DNA of 6,469 nucleotides, taken from the NCBI GenBank assembly GCA_035524095.1, contig DATKPK010000153.1, positions 1 through 6,469 of the forward strand, read 5' to 3'. The position numbers and the translations under genes were made by a program. Positions within the stretch are counted from its first letter, which is position 1; each line of letters begins with the position of its first letter. This DNA is from DATJUF01 sp035524095. GTDB lineage: Bacteria; Desulfobacterota; Binatia; Binatales; Binataceae. The notes below the pieces were generated by a model, which was not told the DNA's origin, did not search any database, and saw only the letters and a list, made by a program, of their open reading frames with translations. This document shows positions 1-5,737 of the stretch, one piece after another.

Positions 1-984
1 CAGGCCGCCGCTGGAATCGATATCGTCAACGACGGCGAGATGGGCAAACCGTCCTATTCCACTTACGTCAAGGACCGGCTATCTGGCTTTGGCGGCGAAA
101 AAAGCTCACGCCTGCTTGCCACCGATCTCGCCGAGTTTCCCTCGTTCACCAAACGCGGCGGGCGCGAGACTGGCGTCACCGTCTTGAAGCGCCCCTCATG
201 CACAGGACCAATCGCCTATGCCGATACGGCAGGCGTCCGTACCGACATCGCCAATCTCAACGCCGCCCTCAAAGGCGCCAAATATGAAGAGGCGTTCATC
301 AGCGCCGCTTCGCCCGGTGTGGTCTCGTTTTTTCTCAGTAATAATTACTACCCCAGCCACGGGGCTTATATCCGCGCGATCGCCGACGCGATGAAGACGG
401 AGTATGAGGCGATTGTGAACGCCGGCTTCATCCTTCAAGTCGATTGTCCCGACCTCGCGATGAGCCGTCATATCCAGTTCAAGGACCTGTCACTTGCCGA
501 CTTCCGCAAGACCATTGAATTGCATATCGACGCGCTCAACCACGCACTCGCCAACGTTCCAGCCGATCGCTCGCGGCTCCACCTATGCTGGGGTAATTAC
601 GAAGGCCCTCATCATCATGACGTCGCTTTGCGCGACATCATCGATATCGTCCTCAAGGCGCGCCCTCAAGGCCTTTCCTATGAAGCCTCAAATCCGCGTC
701 ATGAGCACGAATGGGCGGTCTTCAAAGACGCTAAACTTCCTGACGGCAAAGTTCTGATTCCAGGCGTGATCGATTCCGTGACTAATTTCGTCGAGCATCC
801 AGAGCTCGTCGCTCAACGCATCGGAATGTTAGCCGGCGTCGTCGGCCGCGAGAATGTTATCGCCGGCACCGATTGCGGCTTCGGCACGATCGCGGGCGTC
901 TCACGCGTGGACGGCGAAATCGCCTGGGCCAAGCTCCAATCGATGGCCGAAGGCGCACGCCTCGCTTCGAAACGCTTATGGTAA
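1..984 (+). CDS. MetE-like (core methionine synthase family) zinc methyltransferase, copy 1, 5'-truncated by window edge
   Basis: The reading frame is open from base 1, so the visible 327 residues lack roughly the first 55-60 present in the neighbouring paralogue. It belongs to the single-barrel family related to the catalytic C-terminal half of cobalamin-independent methionine synthase. In that family, a zinc ion activates a thiol such as homocysteine for methyl transfer. All expected elements of the visible part are present: NDGE (homocysteine-binding Glu region), VDCPDLAM (Asp matching the amino-acid-binding Asp of MetE), HLCWGNYEG (His-x-Cys zinc ligands), YEASNPRHEHE (zinc Glu) and GTDCGF (last zinc Cys). 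It is about 65-70% identical by eye to the next gene, highest in the C-terminal two thirds, where the two align without gaps. The N-terminal folate-binding barrel of full MetE is not seen in the paralogue and is presumably absent here too. The methyl donor and acceptor are unknown. Methionine synthesis is the default guess; another thiol transferase, such as a coenzyme M-type enzyme, is possible. Confidence 0.88.
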   Translation, partial: QAAAGIDIVNDGEMGKPSYSTYVKDRLSGFGGEKSSRLLATDLAEFPSFTKRGGRETGVTVLKRPSCTGPIAYADTAGVRTDIANLNAALKGAKYEEAFISAASPGVVSFFLSNNYYPSHGAYIRAIADAMKTEYEAIVNAGFILQVDCPDLAMSRHIQFKDLSLADFRKTIELHIDALNHALANVPADRSRLHLCWGNYEGPHHHDVALRDIIDIVLKARPQGLSYEASNPRHEHEWAVFKDAKLPDGKVLIPGVIDSVTNFVEHPELVAQRIGMLAGVVGRENVIAGTDCGFGTIAGVSRVDGEIAWAKLQSMAEGARLASKRLW

Positions 985-1011
985 GGCCGGGCATCCGAGG
1001 CTGTACGGCCA

Positions 1012-1044
1012 AGAACCTGGGAGCCGGCCGCCGGAGAACCTGGG
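1012..1044. repeat. 10-bp direct repeat in the spacer between the two MetE-like genes
   Basis: AGAACCTGGG occurs at 1012-1021 and again at 1035-1044, a 23-bp period, around a GC-rich core containing CCGGCCGCCGG. The 112-bp spacer (985-1096) has no other gene and no T-tract terminator, so read-through from the first paralogue to the second is plausible. No function can be assigned to the repeat, and chance is a real alternative. Confidence 0.35.
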
Positions 1045-1083
1045 GCCGCGCTCAACGCTTTACCCTTCAACTTTTAATCGCAC

Positions 1084-1087
1084 GGAG
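1084..1087 (+). promoter_or_regulatory. Shine-Dalgarno GGAG fixing the start of the second MetE-like gene
   Basis: GGAG lies 9 nt before the ATG at 1097. The frame stays open upstream to 854, inside the preceding gene. This site and the family-typical N-terminus just after it (RILTTHTGSLPRP) show that translation starts at 1097. Confidence 0.6.
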
Positions 1088-1096
1088 TTCACGACG

Positions 1097-2239
1097 ATGA
1101 AGCGCAGCACCGATCGCATCCTCACCACTCATACTGGCAGCCTGCCCCGCCCCAGTGACCTGCTGAAGCTGATCGCTGATCAGGAGGCGGGCGCATCAGA
1201 CGACACCTCGTCGGTCCGTGCGCACGTGAAAGCGGCGGTCGCCGACATCGTCCGCAAACAACTCGAGACGGGCGTCGATATCGTCAATGACGGCGAGATG
1301 GGTAAGCCGTCATATGCCACCTACGTCAAGGATCGTCTCTCCGGCTATGGCGGCGAGGCCACTATGTTGCCGATCCGAGACCTGGCTGAGTATCCAGAAT
1401 TTGCCGAGCGCTTTATGCGCGACAGCCCCATCGATGAGTTGAAGCGTCCCGCCTGCACTGGGCCCGTCGCCTACGTGAATCTCGAACCACTCCAGCGTGA
1501 CATCGACAACCTCAAAGCCGCGGCTGAAGCGAGCCATCCCGCCGAGGCTTTCATGAGTGCCGCTTCGCCGGGCGTCATCACCATTTTCCTCGGTAACCAT
1601 CACTACAAGAGCCACGAGGAGTATCTCGGGGCGCTCGCCGAAGCGATGAGGAGTGAGTACCAGGCCATCCATCGGGCTGGTTTCATCCTCCAGGTCGATT
1701 GCCCTGATCTTGCGATGGGCCGTCATATCCAGTTCCCTGACGCGACGCTCGCTGAGTTCCGCAAAACTATCGCGATGCACGTCGAGGCGCTGAATCACTC
1801 ACTCGCCGGCATCCCGCCTGAAAGGGTTCGTCTTCATCTATGCTGGGGGAATTACGAAGGGCCGCATCATCTGGACGTGCCGCTGCGCGACATCATCGAC
1901 ATTGTTTTCAAGGCCAACGCCGCCGGCATCTCCTATGAAGCCTCGAATCCACGCCATGAGCACGAATGGACCGTCTTCAAAGACATTAAGCTACCCGACG
2001 GAAAGGTATTGATCCCCGGCGTGATCGATTCGACCAACAATTTCATCGAACATCCTGAGCTGATCGCGCAGCGTATCTGCAACATTGCGCGTGTAGTTGG
2101 AAAGGAACACGTTATCGCAGGTACCGATTGCGGTTTCGCGACCGTCGCGGGCTATACCCCGGTCGAGCCAAAAATCACCTGGGCCAAGTTCGCGACCATG
2201 GCCGAAGGCGCGCGTCTGGCGACAGATGAGTTATGGTAA
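1097..2239 (+). CDS. MetE-like (core methionine synthase family) zinc methyltransferase, copy 2, complete
   Basis: A 380-residue protein, about half the length of full MetE (around 750). It corresponds to the catalytic C-terminal barrel only (Meth_synt_2 family). Visible motifs in order are THTGSLPRP at 11-19 (MetE homocysteine-binding loop), NDGE at 64-67, VDCPDLAM at 200-207, His247 and Cys249 in HLCWGNYEG, Glu281 in YEASNPRHEHE, and Cys345 in GTDCGF. His247, Cys249, Glu281 and Cys345 match the four zinc ligands of MetE, so the enzyme should be active and cytoplasmic; no signal peptide or membrane segment is seen. It follows its paralogue by 112 bp on the same strand and probably arose by tandem duplication. 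Lacking the N-terminal barrel, it may not use methyl-tetrahydrofolate as MetE does. Known single-barrel relatives include archaeal core methionine synthases that take methyl from a corrinoid protein, and the epoxyalkane:coenzyme M transferase. The substrate here is not determinable from sequence. Confidence 0.92.
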   Translation: MKRSTDRILTTHTGSLPRPSDLLKLIADQEAGASDDTSSVRAHVKAAVADIVRKQLETGVDIVNDGEMGKPSYATYVKDRLSGYGGEATMLPIRDLAEYPEFAERFMRDSPIDELKRPACTGPVAYVNLEPLQRDIDNLKAAAEASHPAEAFMSAASPGVITIFLGNHHYKSHEEYLGALAEAMRSEYQAIHRAGFILQVDCPDLAMGRHIQFPDATLAEFRKTIAMHVEALNHSLAGIPPERVRLHLCWGNYEGPHHLDVPLRDIIDIVFKANAAGISYEASNPRHEHEWTVFKDIKLPDGKVLIPGVIDSTNNFIEHPELIAQRICNIARVVGKEHVIAGTDCGFATVAGYTPVEPKITWAKFATMAEGARLATDELW

Positions 2240-2243
2240 TCTG

Positions 2244-2277
2244 AAGCTGCGGGGCTCTTGTATCATAGCCCGAGCTT
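2244..2277 (+). terminator. Imperfect hairpin just after the second MetE-like gene, possible transcription end
   Basis: Five bases after the stop codon, AAGCT (2244-2248) pairs with AGCTT (2273-2277), C2250 pairs with G2272, and GGGCT (2252-2256) pairs with AGCCC (2267-2271). This gives an 11-bp stem with two single-base bulges and a 10-nt loop. No T-tract follows, so it is at best a weak or Rho-assisted terminator or a 3'-end stabiliser. The rest of the 199-bp gap up to smpB (2278-2438) shows no gene, tRNA or convincing promoter. Confidence 0.3.
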
Positions 2278-2438
2278 ATGAGGGCGTGCATGCGCAAGTC
2301 TGAGAGACAAGTTGGCTCGGCTTACTCGTGAGGCGGTGAATCTACCAGGCCGCTGCATTTTGACTCTGCGCCACGCCCTAAGAATCTGAAGTCCGCTTCC
2401 GGCACCACCCGCGACGAGCTAGACTCGGATATCCGGCG

Positions 2439-2960
2439 ATGGCGCAGAGCAACAATAAATCCAATGGCGCTAAAAGCAGTGCCAAGTCCAACGGCGCGAA
2501 GGGCGATGGTTATGATCTGGTCGCCGAGAATCGCAAGGCGCGTCACGATTTCTTTATTGAGGAATCGCTTGAAGCCGGCATGGCCCTGACCGGTACCGAA
2601 GTCAAATCACTCCGCGCCCACAAGGCTAATCTTCGGGACAGTTATGCGCGAATCAAAGACGGTGAGGCTTTCCTGCAAGGCGTCCACATCGGCGCTTACG
2701 CCCCGGCTGGCCAGTTCAGCCACAAGGAGACTCGCGCGCGCAAGCTCCTGATGCATCGCCGGGAGATCGATCGGTTCTGGGGACGAGTTCGCGAACGCGG
2801 CTACTCTATCGTGCCGCTGAGAATCTATTTCCGCGGCGGCCGGGCGAAAGTCGAACTCGCCCTCGCTAAGGGCAAGCATCTCTACGATAAGCGAGAAGCG
2901 ATCGCGCGCAAGTCGAGCAGGCGCGACATCGAACGCGCCCTCAAATCCCGCAACCAATAA
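2439..2960 (+). CDS. smpB: SsrA-binding protein SmpB (trans-translation)
   Basis: SmpB binds the tRNA-like domain of tmRNA and brings it to stalled ribosomes, so that the incomplete protein is tagged for degradation and the ribosome is released. The 173 residues carry the family landmarks: NRKARHDFFIEE (31-42), GTEVKSLR (52-59), DSYARIKDGEAFLQG (67-81), RKLLMHRREI (101-110) and the signature AKGKHLYDKRE (143-153). A basic C-terminal tail follows (156-173), the part that enters the empty mRNA channel. The protein is somewhat longer than the usual 150-160 residues. The extra length is an N-terminal low-complexity Ser/Asn/Lys stretch (2-22) in which KSNGAK occurs twice (7-12 and 16-21). The ATG at 2439 has no good Shine-Dalgarno sequence, and the real start could lie a little downstream, but no in-frame ATG occurs before the conserved core. 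The ssrA (tmRNA) gene is not in this window. The stop is 6 bp from the convergent htpX stop. Confidence 0.97.
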   Translation: MAQSNNKSNGAKSSAKSNGAKGDGYDLVAENRKARHDFFIEESLEAGMALTGTEVKSLRAHKANLRDSYARIKDGEAFLQGVHIGAYAPAGQFSHKETRARKLLMHRREIDRFWGRVRERGYSIVPLRIYFRGGRAKVELALAKGKHLYDKREAIARKSSRRDIERALKSRNQ

Positions 2961-2966
2961 TTTTCT

Positions 2967-3989
2967 TTAGCTTGATTTCGCGGTGTCCGCTGCAGCCTCG
3001 CTCTCACCGATCAAGGCGCGAAGCCGTGCAATTCGGCGGTTGAGCGGCGGATGAGTCGAAAAAAGATTCGCCCAAAAGCCTTCGTCATCCTCACCCGCAG
3101 CTTGCAGAGGATTAACCATAAACAGATGGCCAACGCCGCGCGATGCGTGCTTCAGCGGAGATTCGGTCTGCGCGATCAACTCAAGCGCGCGTAACAACGC
3201 CCGCGGATTCCGCGTGAATTCCACTGACGATGCGTCGGCCAGATACTCCCGCTGACGCGAAATCGCCATCGCGATTAGCTGCGAAAACATCGGCGCGAGA
3301 ATGGCGAGAATGAACACAGCGATCGCAATCAGCGCACCGGCGTTACCACTGTCACGATTGTCGCGATCACGCCGCCCGCCTCCGATGCCTCCGAAGCCGC
3401 CAAACCACGACCACCGGATAAAGAAGTCCGCCAGTAACGCGATTCCGCCAATCAGCACCGCGATCATCATCATCGTTCGGATATCGTAGTCCGCGATATG
3501 CGACATCTCATGGCCGATGACGCCCTGCAATTCCTCGCGGTCCATCTCATCGACCAGCCCCGCTGTCACGCAAATCACCGAGTGTTCTGGGTCACGTCCC
3601 GTCGCAAATGCGTTGGGTGCTGGATCATGGATTATGTAGGCGCGCGGCATCGGCATCCGCGCGGCGAGCGCCATCTCATGCACCACGTCCAGCACCATTT
3701 GATGTTTTGGCGTGTCGGCCGTAAGTTCGCGCGCATGCACTGAGGCAAGCACCACTGATGCGCCACTATAGTACGAGAGTACCGCCTGCACTGAGCCGAT
3801 TATCAATGCCGCGATGGTCAGCATTGGAAAGCCAACCAAACTACCCTCAGCGATGGTCAGATCACCGAAGACAAAATCCAACCCGAAGCCCAGAGCGGTA
3901 AACAGAACCAGAAAAACCGTAACCAGCAGCACAGTCTCGCGCCGGTTGCGCCGTTCCAGCGTGCGGAAATCACTGTGTCCCCGACTCAT
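2967..3989 (-). CDS. htpX: M48-family membrane zinc metalloprotease, HtpX-like
   Basis: HtpX-type proteases sit in the inner membrane and degrade misfolded or damaged membrane proteins, overlapping in role with FtsH. The 340-residue product has the catalytic HEMSH motif (His160, Glu161, His164) and the third zinc ligand Glu248 in SRQREYLADASS. The family's C-terminal FSTHPPLNRRIARL block is at 309-322. Hydrophobic segments lie at about 19-40, 52-74, 172-190 and 218-243, placing the active site on one face between membrane helices. A Gly/Arg/Asp-rich loop (about 197-217) between the last two helices is longer and more charged than in short HtpX proteins. The length is above the roughly 290 of E. 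coli HtpX because of this loop and extra N- and C-terminal residues. The ATG at 3989 has no clear Shine-Dalgarno sequence. It lies 38 bp after lemA with no terminator between, so the two are probably co-transcribed. Confidence 0.94.
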   Translation of the reverse strand: MSRGHSDFRTLERRNRRETVLLVTVFLVLFTALGFGLDFVFGDLTIAEGSLVGFPMLTIAALIIGSVQAVLSYYSGASVVLASVHARELTADTPKHQMVLDVVHEMALAARMPMPRAYIIHDPAPNAFATGRDPEHSVICVTAGLVDEMDREELQGVIGHEMSHIADYDIRTMMMIAVLIGGIALLADFFIRWSWFGGFGGIGGGRRDRDNRDSGNAGALIAIAVFILAILAPMFSQLIAMAISRQREYLADASSVEFTRNPRALLRALELIAQTESPLKHASRGVGHLFMVNPLQAAGEDDEGFWANLFSTHPPLNRRIARLRALIGESEAAADTAKSS

Positions 3990-4027
3990 CGAAGCTTACT
4001 AATGCTGAAGATCAAACAATGCCCTGC

Positions 4028-4591
4028 TTAGGCGTGCGGCGAGCCTAGTGACAAATCGACTTTCGGCACCGCACGATCAGCCTCGTCTATCTTGAAATAC
4101 TCAGCTGGCGTGAAGCCGAAATTATTTGCGATGAAATTCGTTGGGAAGGATTGGATCCGCGTGTTGAAGTTCAGTACGACGTCGTTATATGCTTGCCGCG
4201 CGAACGCCAATTGATTCTCAGTCGTAGTGAGTTGTTCCTGCAACTGCATAACGTTCTGATCCGCTTTCAATTGCGGATAGCGTTCAATCAGGGCCAGCAG
4301 CCGCCCGAGTCCTGCCGTCAACTGATTCTCCGCCGCCACCTGAGCCGCCTGATTCGGCGCCGCCACTGCACGATTTCGCGCCTCGACCACCTGCGTTAGC
4401 GTGTCACGCTCGAACTCCATGTAGCCCTTGACCGCCTCAACGAGGTTGGGAATCAAGTCATGACGGCGCTTCAATTGAACGTCGATCTGCCGCCACGCGT
4501 TGTCGATCTCGTTCTTGAGCCGTACCAATCCGTTGTAGGCGAAGACCAGATAGATCGCGATAACCGCAACAATAATCAGGAATATCAGCAT
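4028..4591 (-). CDS. lemA: LemA family membrane-anchored coiled-coil protein
   Basis: The 187-residue product has one N-terminal membrane helix (about 2-18, LIFLIIVAVIAIYLVFA). The LemA signature follows: NEIDNAWRQIDVQLKRRHDLIPNLVE (27-52, written here as two adjoining blocks NEIDNAWRQIDVQ and LKRRHDLIPNLVE). Long amphipathic helices (about 55-145) and the conserved FPTNFIANNFGFTPAEYF segment (149-166) come next. The biochemical role of LemA is not settled. It is very often encoded next to HtpX-type M48 proteases, as here, so a role as partner or adaptor of the protease at the membrane is an inference from context. Start choice: two GTG codons at 4600 and 4597 are also in frame. The ATG at 4591 is preferred because a G-rich GGCGGTGG lies 5-12 nt ahead of it. 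The GTG starts would add only three residues. Confidence 0.93.
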   Translation of the reverse strand: MLIFLIIVAVIAIYLVFAYNGLVRLKNEIDNAWRQIDVQLKRRHDLIPNLVEAVKGYMEFERDTLTQVVEARNRAVAAPNQAAQVAAENQLTAGLGRLLALIERYPQLKADQNVMQLQEQLTTTENQLAFARQAYNDVVLNFNTRIQSFPTNFIANNFGFTPAEYFKIDEADRAVPKVDLSLGSPHA

Positions 4592-4729
4592 GCGCACCAC
4601 CGCCAGTTATTACTCATTCGCATTTCTTTATGGTCCCCAAACCTCAGAACTGAAAGATAGCTGCTGCCTTGCGGGCGTTCGACAGTCTGATAGTGTTTGA
4701 CGGGGTTTGGACTTGCAATCAATCGTCGC

Positions 4730-4734
4730 AGGAG
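4730..4734 (+). promoter_or_regulatory. Shine-Dalgarno AGGAG setting a GTG start for the pentapeptide-repeat gene
   Basis: AGGAG at 4730-4734 is followed by 5 nt and then the in-frame GTG at 4740. The longer alternatives, TTG at 4707 or 4713, have only a GGGG at 4702-4705 and a rarer start codon. The ATG at 4738 overlaps this GTG but is in another frame. Confidence 0.55.
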
Positions 4735-4739
4735 AGCAT

Positions 4740-5030
4740 GTGAAAGAAGGTAGAGTATTTGATCAAGAACAATTGTCTGGATCTAAATTCCACCAATGTG
4801 CACTCGTCCACGTTGAGTTCGAAGACGTTAATCTGTCAGGGGCAATTTTCAAGGATGTGAACCTGAGCAATTCATCTTTTGCCGATATCAACTTCCAACG
4901 CGCCAGGCTTACTAATGTAAATCTCGCCAACGTCATTATCGAAGACGCGAATATCGATGGACTGACGATTCACGGTTGGAACATTGCCGATTTGATCAAG
5001 TCTACCGGACAACGCGATCCCTCAGAGTGA
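4740..5030 (+). CDS. Small pentapeptide-repeat protein
   Basis: From the GTG at 4740 the product is 96 residues. It contains about 13 unbroken five-residue repeats, from KFHQC through TIHGW. The central large residue runs F, L, F, L, F, L, F, F, L, L, I, I, I at exact 5-residue spacing, and Asn and small residues often precede it (VNL, ANI). This pattern forms a right-handed quadrilateral beta-helix of about three turns. A short non-repeat tail follows (NIADLIKSTGQRDPSE). No membrane segment or signal peptide is seen, so it is probably cytoplasmic. Pentapeptide proteins range from DNA-gyrase mimics (Qnr, MfpA) to uncharacterised ones. This one is much shorter than the gyrase mimics, and no function should be assumed. 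GC content is about 44%, clearly lower than neighbouring genes, which may indicate recent acquisition. It stands alone, divergent from lemA and convergent with hsp20. A TTG start at 4707 or 4713 would lengthen it by 9-11 residues. Confidence 0.85.
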   Translation: MKEGRVFDQEQLSGSKFHQCALVHVEFEDVNLSGAIFKDVNLSNSSFADINFQRARLTNVNLANVIIEDANIDGLTIHGWNIADLIKSTGQRDPSE

Positions 5031-5078
5031 ACCCAGCAAAGGTAAATCCATGCCGTGACGCGCTGCGATCGTGGAAGA

Positions 5079-5114
5079 AAGCGGCGCGTGAGCTTGCCAC
5101 TCCACGCGCCGTTT
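5079..5114. terminator. Bidirectional intrinsic terminator between the pentapeptide gene and hsp20
   Basis: CGGCGCGTG (5082-5090) and CACGCGCCG (5103-5111) form a perfect 9-bp GC-rich stem with a 12-nt loop. Flanking AAG (5079-5081) against TTT (5112-5114) extends it to 12 bp with one G-U pair. On the + strand it ends in GTTTG. On the - strand the stem is followed by a pyrimidine run, CTTTCTTCC. It lies between two convergent genes (stops at 5030 and 5136), the expected place for a shared terminator. The short T-runs suggest moderate efficiency. Confidence 0.65.
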
Positions 5115-5135
5115 GAGGCAACCACCTGACAGTTG

Positions 5136-5552
5136 TCAGTTGATCTGGATTTTGACCGACTTGCTCTCAGGCCTCTTCTCGACCTTGAGCTCTAATACGC
5201 CGTCGGTATAAGACGCGCGTATCTGATCATGGCTCGCGTCCTTCGGCAATGCGAATGCGCGCCGGATCGATCCATAGTAGCGCTCGGTACGATGAAGTTC
5301 CGTGCCTTCAGGATATTCCGTGTGCTTGCGCTCGGCGGTGATCATCAGCGTCCCGTCTTCAACACGGACTTCGATCGCGTCGCTCTTCAGACCGGGCATC
5401 TCGACGTAGAAGTGATACGCATCGTGGTCCTCGGTGACATCTGCACGCGGCGCAACATAGCGCGGGGTATTGTTCACTTCACGCAACCAGCCGTTCATGC
5501 GTTCGGCCATCCAATTATGCCCATTCCAGCCATTTTCAAAACGGACTTCCAT
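5136..5552 (-). CDS. Hsp20 family small heat-shock protein (alpha-crystallin domain)
   Basis: Small heat-shock proteins are ATP-independent holdases. They assemble into oligomers and bind unfolding proteins until Hsp70/ClpB can refold them. The 138-residue product has a short N-terminal arm with aromatic residues (1-33, FENGWNGHNW), then an alpha-crystallin domain (about 34-127). That domain contains VEMPGL (50-55), RAFALP (98-103) and the conserved YTDGVLELKVEK (115-126). A C-terminal IxI motif (Ile135-Gln-Ile137), which docks neighbouring dimers in the oligomer, ends the protein. Length and layout are normal for class A bacterial Hsp20. The ATG at 5552 is chosen over the in-frame TTG directly before it because GGAGGGAG lies at the right distance upstream (5559-5566). 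The gene stands alone, with a terminator downstream, and its leader may act as a temperature sensor. Confidence 0.95.
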   Translation of the reverse strand: MEVRFENGWNGHNWMAERMNGWLREVNNTPRYVAPRADVTEDHDAYHFYVEMPGLKSDAIEVRVEDGTLMITAERKHTEYPEGTELHRTERYYGSIRRAFALPKDASHDQIRASYTDGVLELKVEKRPESKSVKIQIN

Positions 5553-5594
5553 CAAATTCTCCCTCCAGCTTGATGCCGGATAATATAAAAATCT
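5550..5594 (-). promoter_or_regulatory. Possible RNA thermometer: hairpin covering the hsp20 ribosome-binding site
   Basis: In the hsp20 leader, TCCGGC (5580-5575) can pair with GCTGGA (5569-5564) around a 5-nt loop. Outside that, AGATTTTT (5594-5587) can pair with GAGAATTT (5561-5554). The outer stem has 8 bp, only A-U and G-U pairs, and ends one base before the ATG. Together they bury most of GGAGGGAG in a weak, U-rich helix. That design resembles ROSE and fourU thermometers, which often control small heat-shock genes. The conserved ROSE motif is not clearly present, so this is a structural inference and not a family match. Confidence 0.4.
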
Positions 5595-5647
5595 TGAGCC
5601 GCCCAGTTGCCGACTGTTCGAGCTGACTGCGCAAACCTCATGGGTTC

Positions 5648-5675
5648 AAAGTAAGTACGATTGGACCGCGGTCAA
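5648..5675 (-). promoter_or_regulatory. Candidate hsp20 promoter overlapping a 10-bp palindrome
   Basis: Read on the - strand, TTGACC (5675-5670) is separated by 16 bp from TACTTT (5653-5648). The -35 box is good (5 of 6 to TTGACA) and the -10 is weak (3 of 6). It would give a leader of about 90 nt, long enough to include the predicted hairpin. The -35 overlaps the perfect palindrome GACCGCGGTC (5664-5673), which could be an operator. No CIRCE element and no clear heat-shock sigma-factor promoter was found. The closer AT-rich TATTAT (5585-5580) has no -35 partner. Confidence 0.28.
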
Positions 5676-5710
5676 GTCTCATTCCACGCCAGATTTAATG
5701 ATTCCGCGGC

Positions 5711-5737
5711 ATAGCCATTTCTCAAGCTTCTGGCTAT
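5711..5737 (-). terminator. Hairpin at the end of the small TPR-like gene, weak terminator candidate
   Basis: ATAGCCA (5711-5717) and TGGCTAT (5731-5737) are perfect inverted 7-mers with a 13-nt loop. The stem begins inside the stop codon of the small gene on the - strand. No T-run follows in that direction, so termination efficiency is doubtful. It may instead protect the 3' end or partly insulate hsp20 from upstream transcription. Confidence 0.28.

Noticed and set aside
1073..1078. TTTAAT as a -10 box for the second MetE-like gene
   Set aside because: No -35 box lies at 16-18 bp, and the implied start site would fall on the Shine-Dalgarno sequence.
854..1096. N-terminal extension of 81 residues on the second MetE-like protein
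   Set aside because: The open frame upstream of 1097 overlaps the end of the first paralogue out of frame. The family N-terminus begins just after the ATG at 1097, which has its own GGAG site.
1310..1798. 162-residue open frame on the - strand
   Set aside because: It is fully antisense to the well-supported second MetE-like gene and shows no family features. Similar long antisense frames arise from codon bias here.
2360..2387. TTGACT with a downstream -10 as the smpB promoter
   Set aside because: TTGACT is a good -35, but the hexamer at proper spacing (GAATCT) matches only 2 of 6 positions.
2240..2438. tRNA or ssrA (tmRNA) gene beside smpB
   Set aside because: No cloverleaf, T-loop or tag-peptide reading frame could be found in the gap.
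4592..4739. Divergent promoters between lemA and the pentapeptide gene
   Set aside because: A promoter for each side is expected in this 148-bp gap. The best hexamers (TTGCGG/TAGTGT on +, a CATAAA on -) are too weak to place with confidence.
5229..5573. 114-residue open frame on the + strand over hsp20
   Set aside because: It is antisense to the clearly recognisable alpha-crystallin gene and has no recognisable domain.
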